Positions 25,258 to 33,965 of a DNA stretch of 64,000 nt are shown one piece after another. Made by a program: the position numbers and the translations under genes. Within the stretch, counting starts at the first letter, position 1; every line of letters begins with the position of its first letter. Below the pieces are notes generated by a model. The model made no database searches. It was not told the DNA's origin and saw nothing but the letters and a program-made list of their open reading frames with translations. The stretch is from CAYYFX01 sp964571855 (GTDB lineage Bacteria; ARS69), in assembly GCA_964571855.1 (NCBI GenBank), contig CAZNDO010000020.1:1-64000 (forward strand), in the 5' to 3' direction.

Positions 25258-25701
25258 ATGAGACGTCCGGCCGCCATCGTGATGGCCCTGATCCTCGGCA
25301 CGTTCGCGAGCTCTTCGGCCGAGCCCGTCGAGTCACCCCCCGCAGTCAGGCCGACCGTGACGAACCTCCTGCTCGCCGCCCTCGCCGAGGACTTCACGCC
25401 GGATCGGGAAGTGCTGGTCGATCTCGTGGTGGCCCCGCCGAACGCACGGCTGGACCTGCACTGGCATCCAGGGGAGGAGTTCCACTACTACCTGGAAGGC
25501 GAGGTCGAGGTCCGGATCGAGGGCGAGCCCTCCATCCACGGGACGCCGGGAACCGTGGGGCACGTGCCCTTCCGCAAACGGCACGAGGCCATCGCCGGCC
25601 AGCAGGGTGCGAGGGTCCTCGTGTTCCGCGTGCACACGAAGGGCGAGCCCATGCGCTACGTCGGCGACGAGCACGCCCCGGACGGCACGGGGCCGCGCTG
25701 A
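25258..25701 (+). CDS. Secreted small cupin-domain protein
   Basis: The 147-aa product has a signal peptide (MRRPAAIVMALILGTFASSSA) and one cupin_2 domain. The two cupin motifs are visible: the metal-ligand motif LHWHPGEEFHYYLEGEVEVRIEG (about 65-87) and the second motif GTVGHVPFRKRHEAIAGQ. Two His plus Glu in HWHPGEEFHY and a later His would bind a metal. The start at 25258 is chosen because it begins directly with the signal peptide. It ends 6 bp before the amidohydrolase gene, so co-transcription is likely. The ligand or reaction is unknown. Confidence 0.75.
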   Translation: MRRPAAIVMALILGTFASSSAEPVESPPAVRPTVTNLLLAALAEDFTPDREVLVDLVVAPPNARLDLHWHPGEEFHYYLEGEVEVRIEGEPSIHGTPGTVGHVPFRKRHEAIAGQQGARVLVFRVHTKGEPMRYVGDEHAPDGTGPR

Positions 25702-25707
25702 CGGTCG

Positions 25708-26943
25708 ATGGAACGCGCGACCTTCCGCATCCCGTTGCTGCACGATCACCACACGCACCCGCTCCTGTACGCCGCCTTCCAGGACGCGGTGGACCTGGGC
25801 GCCGACCCCGGGGCGGCCACCACGGAGGACGCCGTCCGCCGCATCCGCGAGCGCGCGGCGGCGGGGGCGGCCGGGTGGACGATCGCGTACGGGTGGAACA
25901 GCGGGCGCTTCCCGCTGGCGAAGGCCGCGTTCGACGATCTCGGGCCCGTGGTCGTGCTGAACCTCTCGCTGCACGGGCTGATCGTGAACGAGGCCGGGCG
26001 CGACGTGATCGGGCGGTCGGACCCGGAGGCCGCGGAGCGTCTGGATGACCAGGACTGGGTGGAGCGGAACCTGCGCCGCGTCCTGAACCTGTTCGTCACC
26101 GCGGGCGCCTCGGCCGCGCGGCTCCGCCGCTTCCACGACACGCTGCGCGCGGAGCACGGCGTCTTCCACGCCGAGGAGATGCTGCTCGTGGACGCGGCGG
26201 AGGTGCGGTTGTTCGAGGAGGCCGGGCTGCTCGCACGCACGCGCTTCTGGGCGTCGCCGGAGCAGCTCGACGCGCTGCCGGCGGACGTGCGCGCGAAGGT
26301 GCACGGCGTGAAGCTGTTCACGGACGGCGCCATCGGCGCCTGGTCCGCGGCGCTGCACCGTCCGTACCGCGGCACGGGCAACGCGGGACTGCTGCTGTAC
26401 GAGGACGCGGCGCTCCGCGATCTCCTCGCGCGGTTCGCGGCCGAGCGCACGCCGGTGGCCGTGCACGCCATCGGCGACCGCGCCATCGACCAGGTGGTGG
26501 CGGCGGCGGATGCCGCGGGCGGCCGCGCCGCGGGGCTCGACCTCCGCATCGAGCATGCGCAGTTCCTGACCGAGGCCGTGGCCCGCCGCGCGAAGGACCT
26601 CGGGATCGCGCTCTGCATGCAGCCGAACTTCTCGGACGACTCCGTGCACTACGCCGCACGGCTCCCGGACGGCTACCCCGAGCGCAACAACCCCTTCCGC
26701 ATGCTCATCGACCGCGCCGGCTTCGTCCCGGGCGCGGATCTCCTCCTCGGCTCGGACGGCATGCCGCACGGCGCGCGCGAGGCGCTGCGGCAGTCCCTGT
26801 TCCCGCCGCACGCGGGGCAAAGGCTCACGGTGGACGAGTTCGTCGCGGGCTACTGCGTGGCGGACCTGGCGGCGGGGCACATCGACGTGGAGGTGGACGC
26901 GGAGGCCCGCTCGGTGGCGTGCCGCGTCAGCCCGGGAAGCTGA
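25708..26943 (+). CDS. Amidohydrolase-superfamily metal-dependent hydrolase
   Basis: The 411-aa protein fits amidohydrolase_3 (YtcJ-like) metal-dependent hydrolases with a TIM-barrel fold. Visible metal ligands are the HxH motif in HDHHTHP (about 11-17), a central GVKLFTDGAIG segment where a Lys/Glu is expected, His in VAVHAIGDRA and RIEHAQFL, and the late Asp in LGSDGMPHG. Most family members cut C-N bonds in small amides or ring systems; the substrate cannot be named. Its 3' end overlaps the convergent yigZ-type gene by 17 bp. It is shorter at the N-terminus than YtcJ proteins because the flanking beta-sandwich strands are missing. Confidence 0.8.
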   Translation: MERATFRIPLLHDHHTHPLLYAAFQDAVDLGADPGAATTEDAVRRIRERAAAGAAGWTIAYGWNSGRFPLAKAAFDDLGPVVVLNLSLHGLIVNEAGRDVIGRSDPEAAERLDDQDWVERNLRRVLNLFVTAGASAARLRRFHDTLRAEHGVFHAEEMLLVDAAEVRLFEEAGLLARTRFWASPEQLDALPADVRAKVHGVKLFTDGAIGAWSAALHRPYRGTGNAGLLLYEDAALRDLLARFAAERTPVAVHAIGDRAIDQVVAAADAAGGRAAGLDLRIEHAQFLTEAVARRAKDLGIALCMQPNFSDDSVHYAARLPDGYPERNNPFRMLIDRAGFVPGADLLLGSDGMPHGAREALRQSLFPPHAGQRLTVDEFVAGYCVADLAAGHIDVEVDAEARSVACRVSPGS

Positions 26944-27547
26944 CCCGCCCGGCGGTGGCCTCCACGAGCGCCGCGCGCAGCGCCGCCGCGCGGCTCCGCA
27001 CGATGCGCACGTCGAACGCCGGCGCCGGATCGAACGCGCGGTCGCACCCGCGCACCGCGGCCCCTTCGCGCGACAGCACCGCCTCCACCGCGCCCACGTC
27101 GTCCCAGCCGCAGGCGAAGGCCACGCGCGCCTCGCGCCACACCTCGCGCCGCGGCGCCGCCGCCAGGGCCGCGCGCGCCGCCTCGCCGTAGGCGCGCACG
27201 AGCCCGCCGGTCCCGAGCTTCGTGCCGCCGAACCAGCGCGTCACGACCACGGTCACGCCGTACACGTCCGCGGCCGCGATCGCGGCGAGGATGGGCGCGC
27301 CGGCGGTGCCGCCGGGCTCGCCGTCGTCGTCGGCCGTCTCGCGCACGGCGCCCGGCTCCCCGAGCCGCCGCGCCGAGCAGTGGTGGGTGGCATCATGGAA
27401 ACGGCGGCGGAGCGCCCGGAGGGCCTCGTCCGCCGCCGTCTCGTCGTCCGTGCGGAAGGCCTGCGCCAGGAAGCGCGACGCCTTCTCGCGGATCTCGCGC
27501 GGCGGGCCGGTCTCCAGGGAGAAGTACCGATCCTCGTCCGCGGTCAC
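26927..27547 (-). CDS. YigZ/IMPACT-family protein
   Basis: The 206-aa protein has the UPF0029 (Impact N) domain with SRFLAQAF, HHCSARRLG and the GEPGGTAGAPILAAI / VTRWFGGTKLGTGGLVRAYGEA signature (about 75-130). A DUF1949 C-terminal ferredoxin-like domain follows. YigZ proteins are conserved cytosolic proteins thought to interact with translation factors. GTG start. It is the last gene of a minus-strand run that begins with pntA, 39 bp after the dienelactone hydrolase. Its 3' end overlaps the amidohydrolase gene by 17 bp in opposite orientation. Confidence 0.9.
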   Translation of the reverse strand: MTADEDRYFSLETGPPREIREKASRFLAQAFRTDDETAADEALRALRRRFHDATHHCSARRLGEPGAVRETADDDGEPGGTAGAPILAAIAAADVYGVTVVVTRWFGGTKLGTGGLVRAYGEAARAALAAAPRREVWREARVAFACGWDDVGAVEAVLSREGAAVRGCDRAFDPAPAFDVRIVRSRAAALRAALVEATAGRVSFPG

Positions 27548-27586
27548 GCCGTCCTCACTGCGCGGCCGTCCGTCCGCCGCGCCGCG

Positions 27587-28462
27587 TCACTCGGTCTTCA
27601 GCTCCTTCGCCAGGAACGCCCGGACCTTCGTGAACGCGTCCGCCGCGTGCTCCTCCACGTAGTTCCCGCCGGACGGGTTCGCGAACGCGTGCCCCGCGGG
27701 ATACCGGTGGATCTCGTACGTGACGCCGGCCTCCTTCAGCCCCGCCTCGAACTCGTCCACCGCGGACGGGGGGATGCTCTGGTCGTCGTTCCCGAAGACG
27801 CCGCACACGGCGGCGCCGATCTTCTTCAGCTCCGCGGGATCCGTGACCAGGCGTCCGTAGTACAGCACGCAGGCCGAGAGGTCCGGCCAAGCCAGCGCGC
27901 AGTTCAGGGACCACCCTCCGCCGAAGCACCAGCCCAGCGTGCCGATCCGGTTCGTGCGCACGCGCGGGTTCGTCTTCAGGAAGTCCCGCGCCGCGTCCAG
28001 GATGGCCTGGGCCCGCGCGGGATCCACCTTCTGCATGGCGGCCATGGCCTCTTCCGAGGTGGTGGCCACCGTGCCGTCGTACAGGTCCACGGCGATCGCG
28101 GCGTACCCGTCCGCGGCCAGCCGGTCCGTCCAGTAGCGGATGTTGTCGTTCAGGCCCCACCACTCCTGGATGACCACGAGCCCCGGGAACGGGCCGTCCC
28201 CGACCGGATACGACACGTACGCCTTGCCGCCCGCCAGCGCGATGTCCTCGCCGCGCAGCGGCCGCTTCGGCGCCTTCGAGGGGATGTGCAACCGCTTGAA
28301 CTGCTCCTCGGACAGGATGCCTGTCCAGCCCATCTGGGCGTTCGGCTCCACCGCGGGCGTGGCGGGCAGGGTGATCTCCGCCGCGCGCGCCGGCCCCGCG
28401 AGGAGGCCGGCGGCGGCGAGGATCGCGAGCGCGACGAGCACTTGCCGGATGGGAATGCGCAT
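27587..28462 (-). CDS. Secreted dienelactone hydrolase-family protein
   Basis: The 291-aa alpha/beta hydrolase has a signal peptide (ALAILAAAGLLAGPARAAE). The nucleophile is Cys in LGWCFGGGW, as in true dienelactone hydrolases, with Asp in GNDDQSIPP and His in YPAGHAF completing the triad. The oxyanion region is VVIQEWWGLNDNIR. Family members hydrolyse cyclic or carboxymethylene lactones; periplasmic members are common and poorly defined. The start lies 5 bp after the pntB stop, so it is in the pnt operon. A perfect 12-bp palindrome, GAATGCGCATTC (28453-28464), covers the start codon. Confidence 0.85.
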   Translation of the reverse strand: MRIPIRQVLVALAILAAAGLLAGPARAAEITLPATPAVEPNAQMGWTGILSEEQFKRLHIPSKAPKRPLRGEDIALAGGKAYVSYPVGDGPFPGLVVIQEWWGLNDNIRYWTDRLAADGYAAIAVDLYDGTVATTSEEAMAAMQKVDPARAQAILDAARDFLKTNPRVRTNRIGTLGWCFGGGWSLNCALAWPDLSACVLYYGRLVTDPAELKKIGAAVCGVFGNDDQSIPPSAVDEFEAGLKEAGVTYEIHRYPAGHAFANPSGGNYVEEHAADAFTKVRAFLAKELKTE

Positions 28463-28467
28463 TCGGA

Positions 28468-29871
<1,404 letters not shown>

Positions 29872-29874
29872 GGC

Positions 29875-30159
29875 TCAGTCCTTCCTCTTGAACATGCCCA
29901 GCATCCGGTGCGTGACGACGAACCCGCCCACCACGTTGATCATGGCGAAGACCACCGCCAGGAACCCCATGATGGTGACGACCTGCTGGTTCGCGGTGTG
30001 CGCGGCCAGGATGGCCCCGGTGATCGTGATGCCGGAGATGGCGTTCGATCCGGACATGAGCGGCGTGTGCAGCGTGGGCGGCACCTTCGTGATGATCTGG
30101 AAGCCCACGTACATCGCAAGCGCGAAGATCGTGAGCAGCTGGATGAGATTGTTGTCCAT
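29875..30159 (-). CDS. pntAB: NAD(P) transhydrogenase alpha-2 (membrane) subunit
   Basis: The 94-aa polytopic protein corresponds to the membrane part of PntA, encoded separately as in Rhodospirillum and many other bacteria. It has three hydrophobic helices (LLTIFALAMYVGFQII, ISGITITGAILAA, VTIMGFLAVVFAMINVVGGFVV) and the typical MLGMFK C-terminus. Its ATG shares one base with the pntAA stop (TGATG), indicating tight coupling in a pntAA-pntAB-pntB order. Confidence 0.92.
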   Translation of the reverse strand: MDNNLIQLLTIFALAMYVGFQIITKVPPTLHTPLMSGSNAISGITITGAILAAHTANQQVVTIMGFLAVVFAMINVVGGFVVTHRMLGMFKRKD

Positions 30160-31337
30160 CAGGACGCCCCTCCGGCGTTCGACACCGCGAGGCCCAGCAG
30201 CTCGCGCACCCGCGGGAGGACCACCTCGCCGCCGCGCGTCACCAGGGTCTCGCGCAGGATCTCGTCCTCGAGGTCGAGCTTCAACTCGCCCTTCTTCACG
30301 AGGTGCAGCAGGAACGTGGCCACGTTCTTCGCGTACATCTGGCTGGCATGCGTGGGCACGGTGGACGGCAGGTTCGTGAGCCCCACGATGGTCACGCCCT
30401 GGTGGCCCACCACCTGGTCCGCGCGGGTCAGCTCGCAGTTCCCGCCGCGCTCCGCGGCCAGGTCCACGATCACCGAGCCCGGCGCCATGGCCTCCACCAT
30501 CTCGCGCGTGATCAGCACCGGGGACTTCTTCCCGGGGATGGCGGCGGTGGTGATGACCACGTCCGAGCGCTTCACCACGGACATCATCAGCTCGCGCTGC
30601 CTGCCGTAGAAGTCCTCGCCCAGCTCCTTCGCGTAGCCGCCCTTGTCCTCCGCGGCCCCCGCCTCGAGCTCCATCTCCACGAACTTCGCGCCCATGGACT
30701 GGATCTGCTCCTTCACGGCGGAGCGCACGTCGTACGCCTCCACCACGGCGCCCATCTTGCGGGAGGACGCGATGGCCTGCAGTCCGGCCACGCCGGCCCC
30801 GATCACGAAGACGTGCGCGGCCTTGAGCGTGCCGGCCGCGGTCATCATGAGCGGGAAGATCTTCGGCAGGTACAGCGCGGCGAGGAGCACCGCCTTGTAT
30901 CCGGCGATGGTGGCCATGGACGAGAGGACGTCCATGCTCTGCGCGCGCGTGATGCGCGGCACCAGCTCCAGCGCGAAGAGGAGCGATCCGCGGGCGCCGA
31001 TCTCGGCCGCCGCGTTCGGCTCGCCCAGCGGATCGGCGAACCCGATCACGATCTGGTCCTTGCGCAGCAGCTCCAGGTCGGCCTTGCCGGCCTCGAGGTT
31101 GGCGCCCAGCGTGCGCACCTGGGTGACGATGTCCGCCGCCTGGAACAGCCCGGCGCGGGTGGCCACGACGGTGGCGCCGTGGTCGCGGTACTCCGCGTCC
31201 GAGTGCCCGGCCTGGACGCCGGCACCCGATTCGACGTGAACCGTCATCCCACCCTTCACCAGGATGGGGACGATGGACGGGACGATCGCCACGCGGCGTT
31301 CGCCCGGAGAGGTTTCCTTCGGGACTCCGACGATCAT
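30159..31337 (-). CDS. pntAA: NAD(P) transhydrogenase alpha-1 (NAD-binding) subunit
   Basis: The 392-aa soluble domain I of transhydrogenase binds NAD(H) and is related to alanine dehydrogenase. It begins MIVGVPKETSPGERRVAI, the family hallmark. A Rossmann motif, HVFVIGAGVAGLQAIASSRKMGA (about 165-188), follows, then RSDVVITTAAIPGKKSP. AAGGAG lies 10 bp before the ATG. It is the first gene of the minus-strand pnt operon. The enzyme interconverts NADH and NADPH across the inner membrane. Confidence 0.95.
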   Translation of the reverse strand: MIVGVPKETSPGERRVAIVPSIVPILVKGGMTVHVESGAGVQAGHSDAEYRDHGATVVATRAGLFQAADIVTQVRTLGANLEAGKADLELLRKDQIVIGFADPLGEPNAAAEIGARGSLLFALELVPRITRAQSMDVLSSMATIAGYKAVLLAALYLPKIFPLMMTAAGTLKAAHVFVIGAGVAGLQAIASSRKMGAVVEAYDVRSAVKEQIQSMGAKFVEMELEAGAAEDKGGYAKELGEDFYGRQRELMMSVVKRSDVVITTAAIPGKKSPVLITREMVEAMAPGSVIVDLAAERGGNCELTRADQVVGHQGVTIVGLTNLPSTVPTHASQMYAKNVATFLLHLVKKGELKLDLEDEILRETLVTRGGEVVLPRVRELLGLAVSNAGGAS

Positions 31338-31430
31338 GGGAATCCGGCTCCTTCGCTACGGGCAACGCGTGCCGGCCGGGGCGGGACCGCGGGGTGCGAG
31401 GCGTCCCGGCACTTTGGCGGGTTCCGGAAA

Positions 31431-31449
31431 GGGCTTCCGAGAGTAGCCC
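31431..31449 (-). terminator. Weak hairpin downstream of the glutaminase-like gene
   Basis: On the minus strand GGGCT and AGCCC pair (with additional inner pairing of CTC with GAA/GAG-type bases) and are followed by TTTCC. It lies about 30 bp after the stop at 31479 and ahead of the pnt promoter region. The short stem makes this a weak call. Confidence 0.25.
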
Positions 31450-31478
31450 TCGGGGGGGCGAGCGTCCAGGGGTCGGGG

Positions 31479-32192
31479 TCAGCGCGCGCGGGCGCGCGAC
31501 GCCTCCACGAGGCCGCCGAACAGGCGCCGGGTGGCGTCGTCGTCCAGCAACTCCGGGTGCCACTCCGCGCCGAACAGCCACCGATCCCCTTCGCTCTCAA
31601 ACGCTTCCAGGACCCCGTCCGGCGCCGTGCCGGCGGGACGAAGGCCCGGCCCGAGGCGCTTGGGCGCCTGGTGGTGGGCGCTGTTGACCAGGATCCGGTC
31701 GGTCCCGAGGAGGGCGTGGAGCTTCGTCCCGGGCGTCACGGCGACGTCGTGCCGGGGGAGGTCCGGCCAGCGGCCGGAGTGCGCCACCGACTCGCCCACC
31801 TGCCCGGGGATGTGCTGCCAGAGCGCGCCGCCCGAGACGACCGTGAGGAGCTGGCACCCGTAGCAGATCCCGAGCACGGGGTGGTCGGACGCCAGGAGCG
31901 CCCGGCCGAGCGCCAGGTCGAACTCCTGGCGCCACAGGGGAACCGCGTTGTGCGTGGAGAGCGGCTCCTCGCCGTACAGGCGGGGGTCCAGGTCGTCCCC
32001 GCCCACGATGACCACGCCGTCGGCCAGGGCCAGGATGTCCGGGACGGTGGACGGGTCCCGCAGCGGGGGGACCAGGAACGGGAGCCCGCCCGCGGACTCC
32101 ACCGCGCGGACGTACTCCGCGTACACGAACGCCAGGGTGCGGCGCTCGTCGCGGACGTCGCAGGTGACGGCGATGCGGGGGCGCGTCCTCAC
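31479..32192 (-). CDS. Class I glutamine amidotransferase-like gamma-glutamyl hydrolase (peptidase C26)
   Basis: The 237-aa protein fits the PuuD/gamma-glutamyl-GABA hydrolase group. The opening RPRIAVTCDVRDERR, the nucleophile elbow LGICYGCQLLTV (Cys about 114), NSAHHQAP, and the C-terminal His-Glu pair in FGAEWHPELLDDD complete the Cys-His-Glu triad. Family members release glutamate from gamma-glutamyl compounds. There is no polyamine gene cluster around it, so the substrate is open. It is divergent from a small zinc-binding protein gene. Confidence 0.88.
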   Translation of the reverse strand: MRTRPRIAVTCDVRDERRTLAFVYAEYVRAVESAGGLPFLVPPLRDPSTVPDILALADGVVIVGGDDLDPRLYGEEPLSTHNAVPLWRQEFDLALGRALLASDHPVLGICYGCQLLTVVSGGALWQHIPGQVGESVAHSGRWPDLPRHDVAVTPGTKLHALLGTDRILVNSAHHQAPKRLGPGLRPAGTAPDGVLEAFESEGDRWLFGAEWHPELLDDDATRRLFGGLVEASRARAR

Positions 32193-32294
32193 GCGGCGCA
32201 GTCTAGGCGAAGGAACGGCGCTTGTCGCGGGAGCGCCGGCGGGCGTAGCCTCGCCGCCCCGTCCGCGGAAGGGTCTTCACGGAGGCGAGCGACG

Positions 32295-32507
32295 ATGACG
32301 ACGAGCGGCGCGCCGGCCTGGCGCGAGTGCAGCACCTGCAAGAAGCCGATCCGAACGGGTCAGAAGTACTTCGTCTGCAGCGTGTCCACGTGCAACAAGA
32401 AGCGCGGCGGCTACGTGTTCTGCTCCGTGGATTGCTGGGATGCGCACCTGCCGCTGGTCAACCACCGCGAGGCGTGGGCGGTGGAGGAGACGGCGCCGCG
32501 GCGGTGA
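32295..32507 (+). CDS. Small Cys-rich zinc-binding protein
   Basis: The 70-aa protein contains CSTCKKPI, CSVSTCNKK, and FCSVDCWDAHLPLVNH. The spacing of three Cys pairs and a terminal His resembles a treble-clef or FYVE/MYND-like zinc site. Small proteins of this pattern are conserved hypotheticals. GGAGG lies about 9 bp before the ATG. The gene is short but convincing because of its Cys/His spacing and codon pattern. An insertion sequence lies 155 bp downstream. Confidence 0.7.
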   Translation: MTTSGAPAWRECSTCKKPIRTGQKYFVCSVSTCNKKRGGYVFCSVDCWDAHLPLVNHREAWAVEETAPRR

Positions 32508-32653
32508 ACCCTGCCAAGTCCGCCGCGGCGCCCGCTGTCCGCACGCCCCTTCCGAGGTGGAGGGGACGGCTTACCGGACCAGCTTCTGCAGTGTCGCCCT
32601 CGTTCGATAACCTACGTACGTCCCGCCCCCCCGCCAAGATGCGCCGCAACTGA

Positions 32654-32662
32654 TAACCGTCA
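32654..32662 (+). repeat. Target site duplication, left copy
   Basis: TAACCGTCA at 32654-32662 is repeated at 33875-33883 immediately outside the two inverted repeats of the insertion sequence. A 7-bp reading (AACCGTC) is also possible because the repeat ends share bases with the element tips. Confidence 0.85.
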
Positions 32663-32728
32663 GGTTGTGGTTCGGAGAGTGTGGCGCCTGCTCGTGCGCC
32701 TTCCCGTGATTCCGGGGACTTTCCACGG

Positions 32729-33823
32729 TCAGAAGGCCAGTCTCAGCGCATGGGGACGGCCACGCCCCCTCGGTCCGGTGGTCACAAGTCGCCGGTAGTA
32801 CGCCTGCCAACGGGCCGGGAGGCCGATCGCCCACGGGAACAGGCGCTTCTTGAGGAGATCGGCGGATGTGAGCTTGCGGTTGGCGAGCCCTACCCTCATC
32901 GCCGGCGTGGCTTCCTGCCGGTTCTCGGAGAACGACTTCATGGTGTTCCGCCAGACGACCAGGATCGCGAGCCGCTCCACGGCGTTCTGCCGCGTCTTCG
33001 AGAACCCAATCGTCTCCCGCTTGTGGTTCCCGCTGCAGTGCCGGATGAGCAGATCCATGAGGTTCACCGGGAAGAGCGGATTGGATGTCGTCCGCGGTGC
33101 TGTGGACGGGGTGACCTCGTGCTTCACGTCGACACCGGCGCGCCGCAACCCGCGCGGATAGGCGGGATGTTCGTCCGAGCGGACCTCCAGCGGCCCCTCC
33201 GACTGTGGGAGCAGGTGCACGAGCTCGGCGATCTCCTTCTCGACGGAGCGGGGATCGGGCCGGCCGTGCAGGGCCTCCAGCTCTGCCCTTCGCCGCTTCT
33301 GCGCGTCGGTCATCCGGCCCTTGCGGCGCAGTTCGGAGTCCGTGAAGGCATAGGTGAAGTGGGACTGCGCCCCGATCGCGAGATGGAAGTGGCAGGGGTA
33401 GTACTGGGAGTGGGCGAAGGACTCGAAGCCGTCGATCACGACGGGCTCGCCGAGACGAAGCCGCTGCAGATCGCGCCAGAGGAACAGGAGGCAGTGGCGG
33501 CCGAGCCGCTCGGAGAGGCGCATCACAGTGGTGTGGGAGACGCCGAAATCGCGGGCGATCTGGCGGAATCCGGAGCAGGCCACGAGGCGGAGCACGAGCG
33601 GCACGAGCAGATCGGGACGCTTCAGGTAGTAGGTGGCCTGAAAGGACTGGAAACTGAAGTTGGCACCACAGACAACGCACGTGTACCGGGGGATGCGCCG
33701 TGGCTCGGCTAGGCGCGTGTAGAACCCGTTCCTCCGGAAGGTCCAAGCGACGTTCTTGGAATGACTTGGGCAGTTCCCGCGGGGGCAGTGAGGCGGCCGG
33801 AACCCGGTGAGCAGAAGTGGCAT
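32729..33823 (-). CDS. IS transposase, zinc-ribbon plus DDE (IS1-like)
   Basis: The product (364 aa from ATG 33823; a GTG at 33856 would add 11 residues) has an N-terminal zinc ribbon (HCPRGNCPS ... YTCVVCGANFSF). An HTH follows (FRQIARDFGVSHTTVMRLSERLG, about 80-105), then a DDE-type core with likely Asp in VVIDGFESF and SDEHPAYPRGL and Glu in RQNAVERLAIL. A basic C-terminus (PRGRGRPHALRLAF) may bind DNA. The inner ATG is preferred because the GTG lies only 8 bp from the inverted repeat. A 12-bp hairpin ends on this ATG and may limit read-in expression. Confidence 0.88.
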   Translation of the reverse strand: MPLLLTGFRPPHCPRGNCPSHSKNVAWTFRRNGFYTRLAEPRRIPRYTCVVCGANFSFQSFQATYYLKRPDLLVPLVLRLVACSGFRQIARDFGVSHTTVMRLSERLGRHCLLFLWRDLQRLRLGEPVVIDGFESFAHSQYYPCHFHLAIGAQSHFTYAFTDSELRRKGRMTDAQKRRRAELEALHGRPDPRSVEKEIAELVHLLPQSEGPLEVRSDEHPAYPRGLRRAGVDVKHEVTPSTAPRTTSNPLFPVNLMDLLIRHCSGNHKRETIGFSKTRQNAVERLAILVVWRNTMKSFSENRQEATPAMRVGLANRKLTSADLLKKRLFPWAIGLPARWQAYYRRLVTTGPRGRGRPHALRLAF

Positions 33824-33852
33824 GGCCCGGATCGTTGGAAGATCCGGGCCAT
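33822..33852 (-). promoter_or_regulatory. 12-bp stem hairpin at the transposase start codon
   Basis: ATGGCCCGGATC and its perfect complement flank a 7-nt loop. On the transposase mRNA the 3' arm ends within the ATG at 33823-33821, so any transcript entering from outside would fold and hide the start. Such hairpins are known to protect several insertion sequences from activation by flanking promoters. Confidence 0.6.
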
Positions 33853-33874
33853 CCACAATCTGTGAACCACAACC

Positions 33875-33883
33875 TAACCGTCA
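33875..33883 (+). repeat. Target site duplication, right copy
   Basis: TAACCGTCA, identical to 32654-32662 on the other side of the insertion sequence. Confidence 0.85.
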
Positions 33884-33965
33884 GGTCCGCCGGGGGGTCG
33901 GGCTTGACGGTCCTGGGTCGTGCCGCAGCTTCGGTTCCCCGCGGGACCCGCGCGTGGAGCGCGGC

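Larger units (their letters stand above)
32663..33874 (-). mobile_element. Complete 1,212-bp insertion sequence with zinc-ribbon DDE transposase
   Basis: The element is bounded by perfect 11-bp terminal inverted repeats (GGTTGTGGTTC at 32663-32673, complement at 33864-33874). Pairing resumes after a 6-bp mismatch (TGTGG/CCACA). It is flanked by a 9-bp direct target duplication, TAACCGTCA. One transposase gene fills it. Size, 9-bp duplication and zinc-ribbon transposase recall IS1-type elements, but family assignment is tentative. Base composition and codon use are visibly less GC-biased than the neighbours. All parts look intact, so the insertion may be recent and the element active. Confidence 0.9.
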
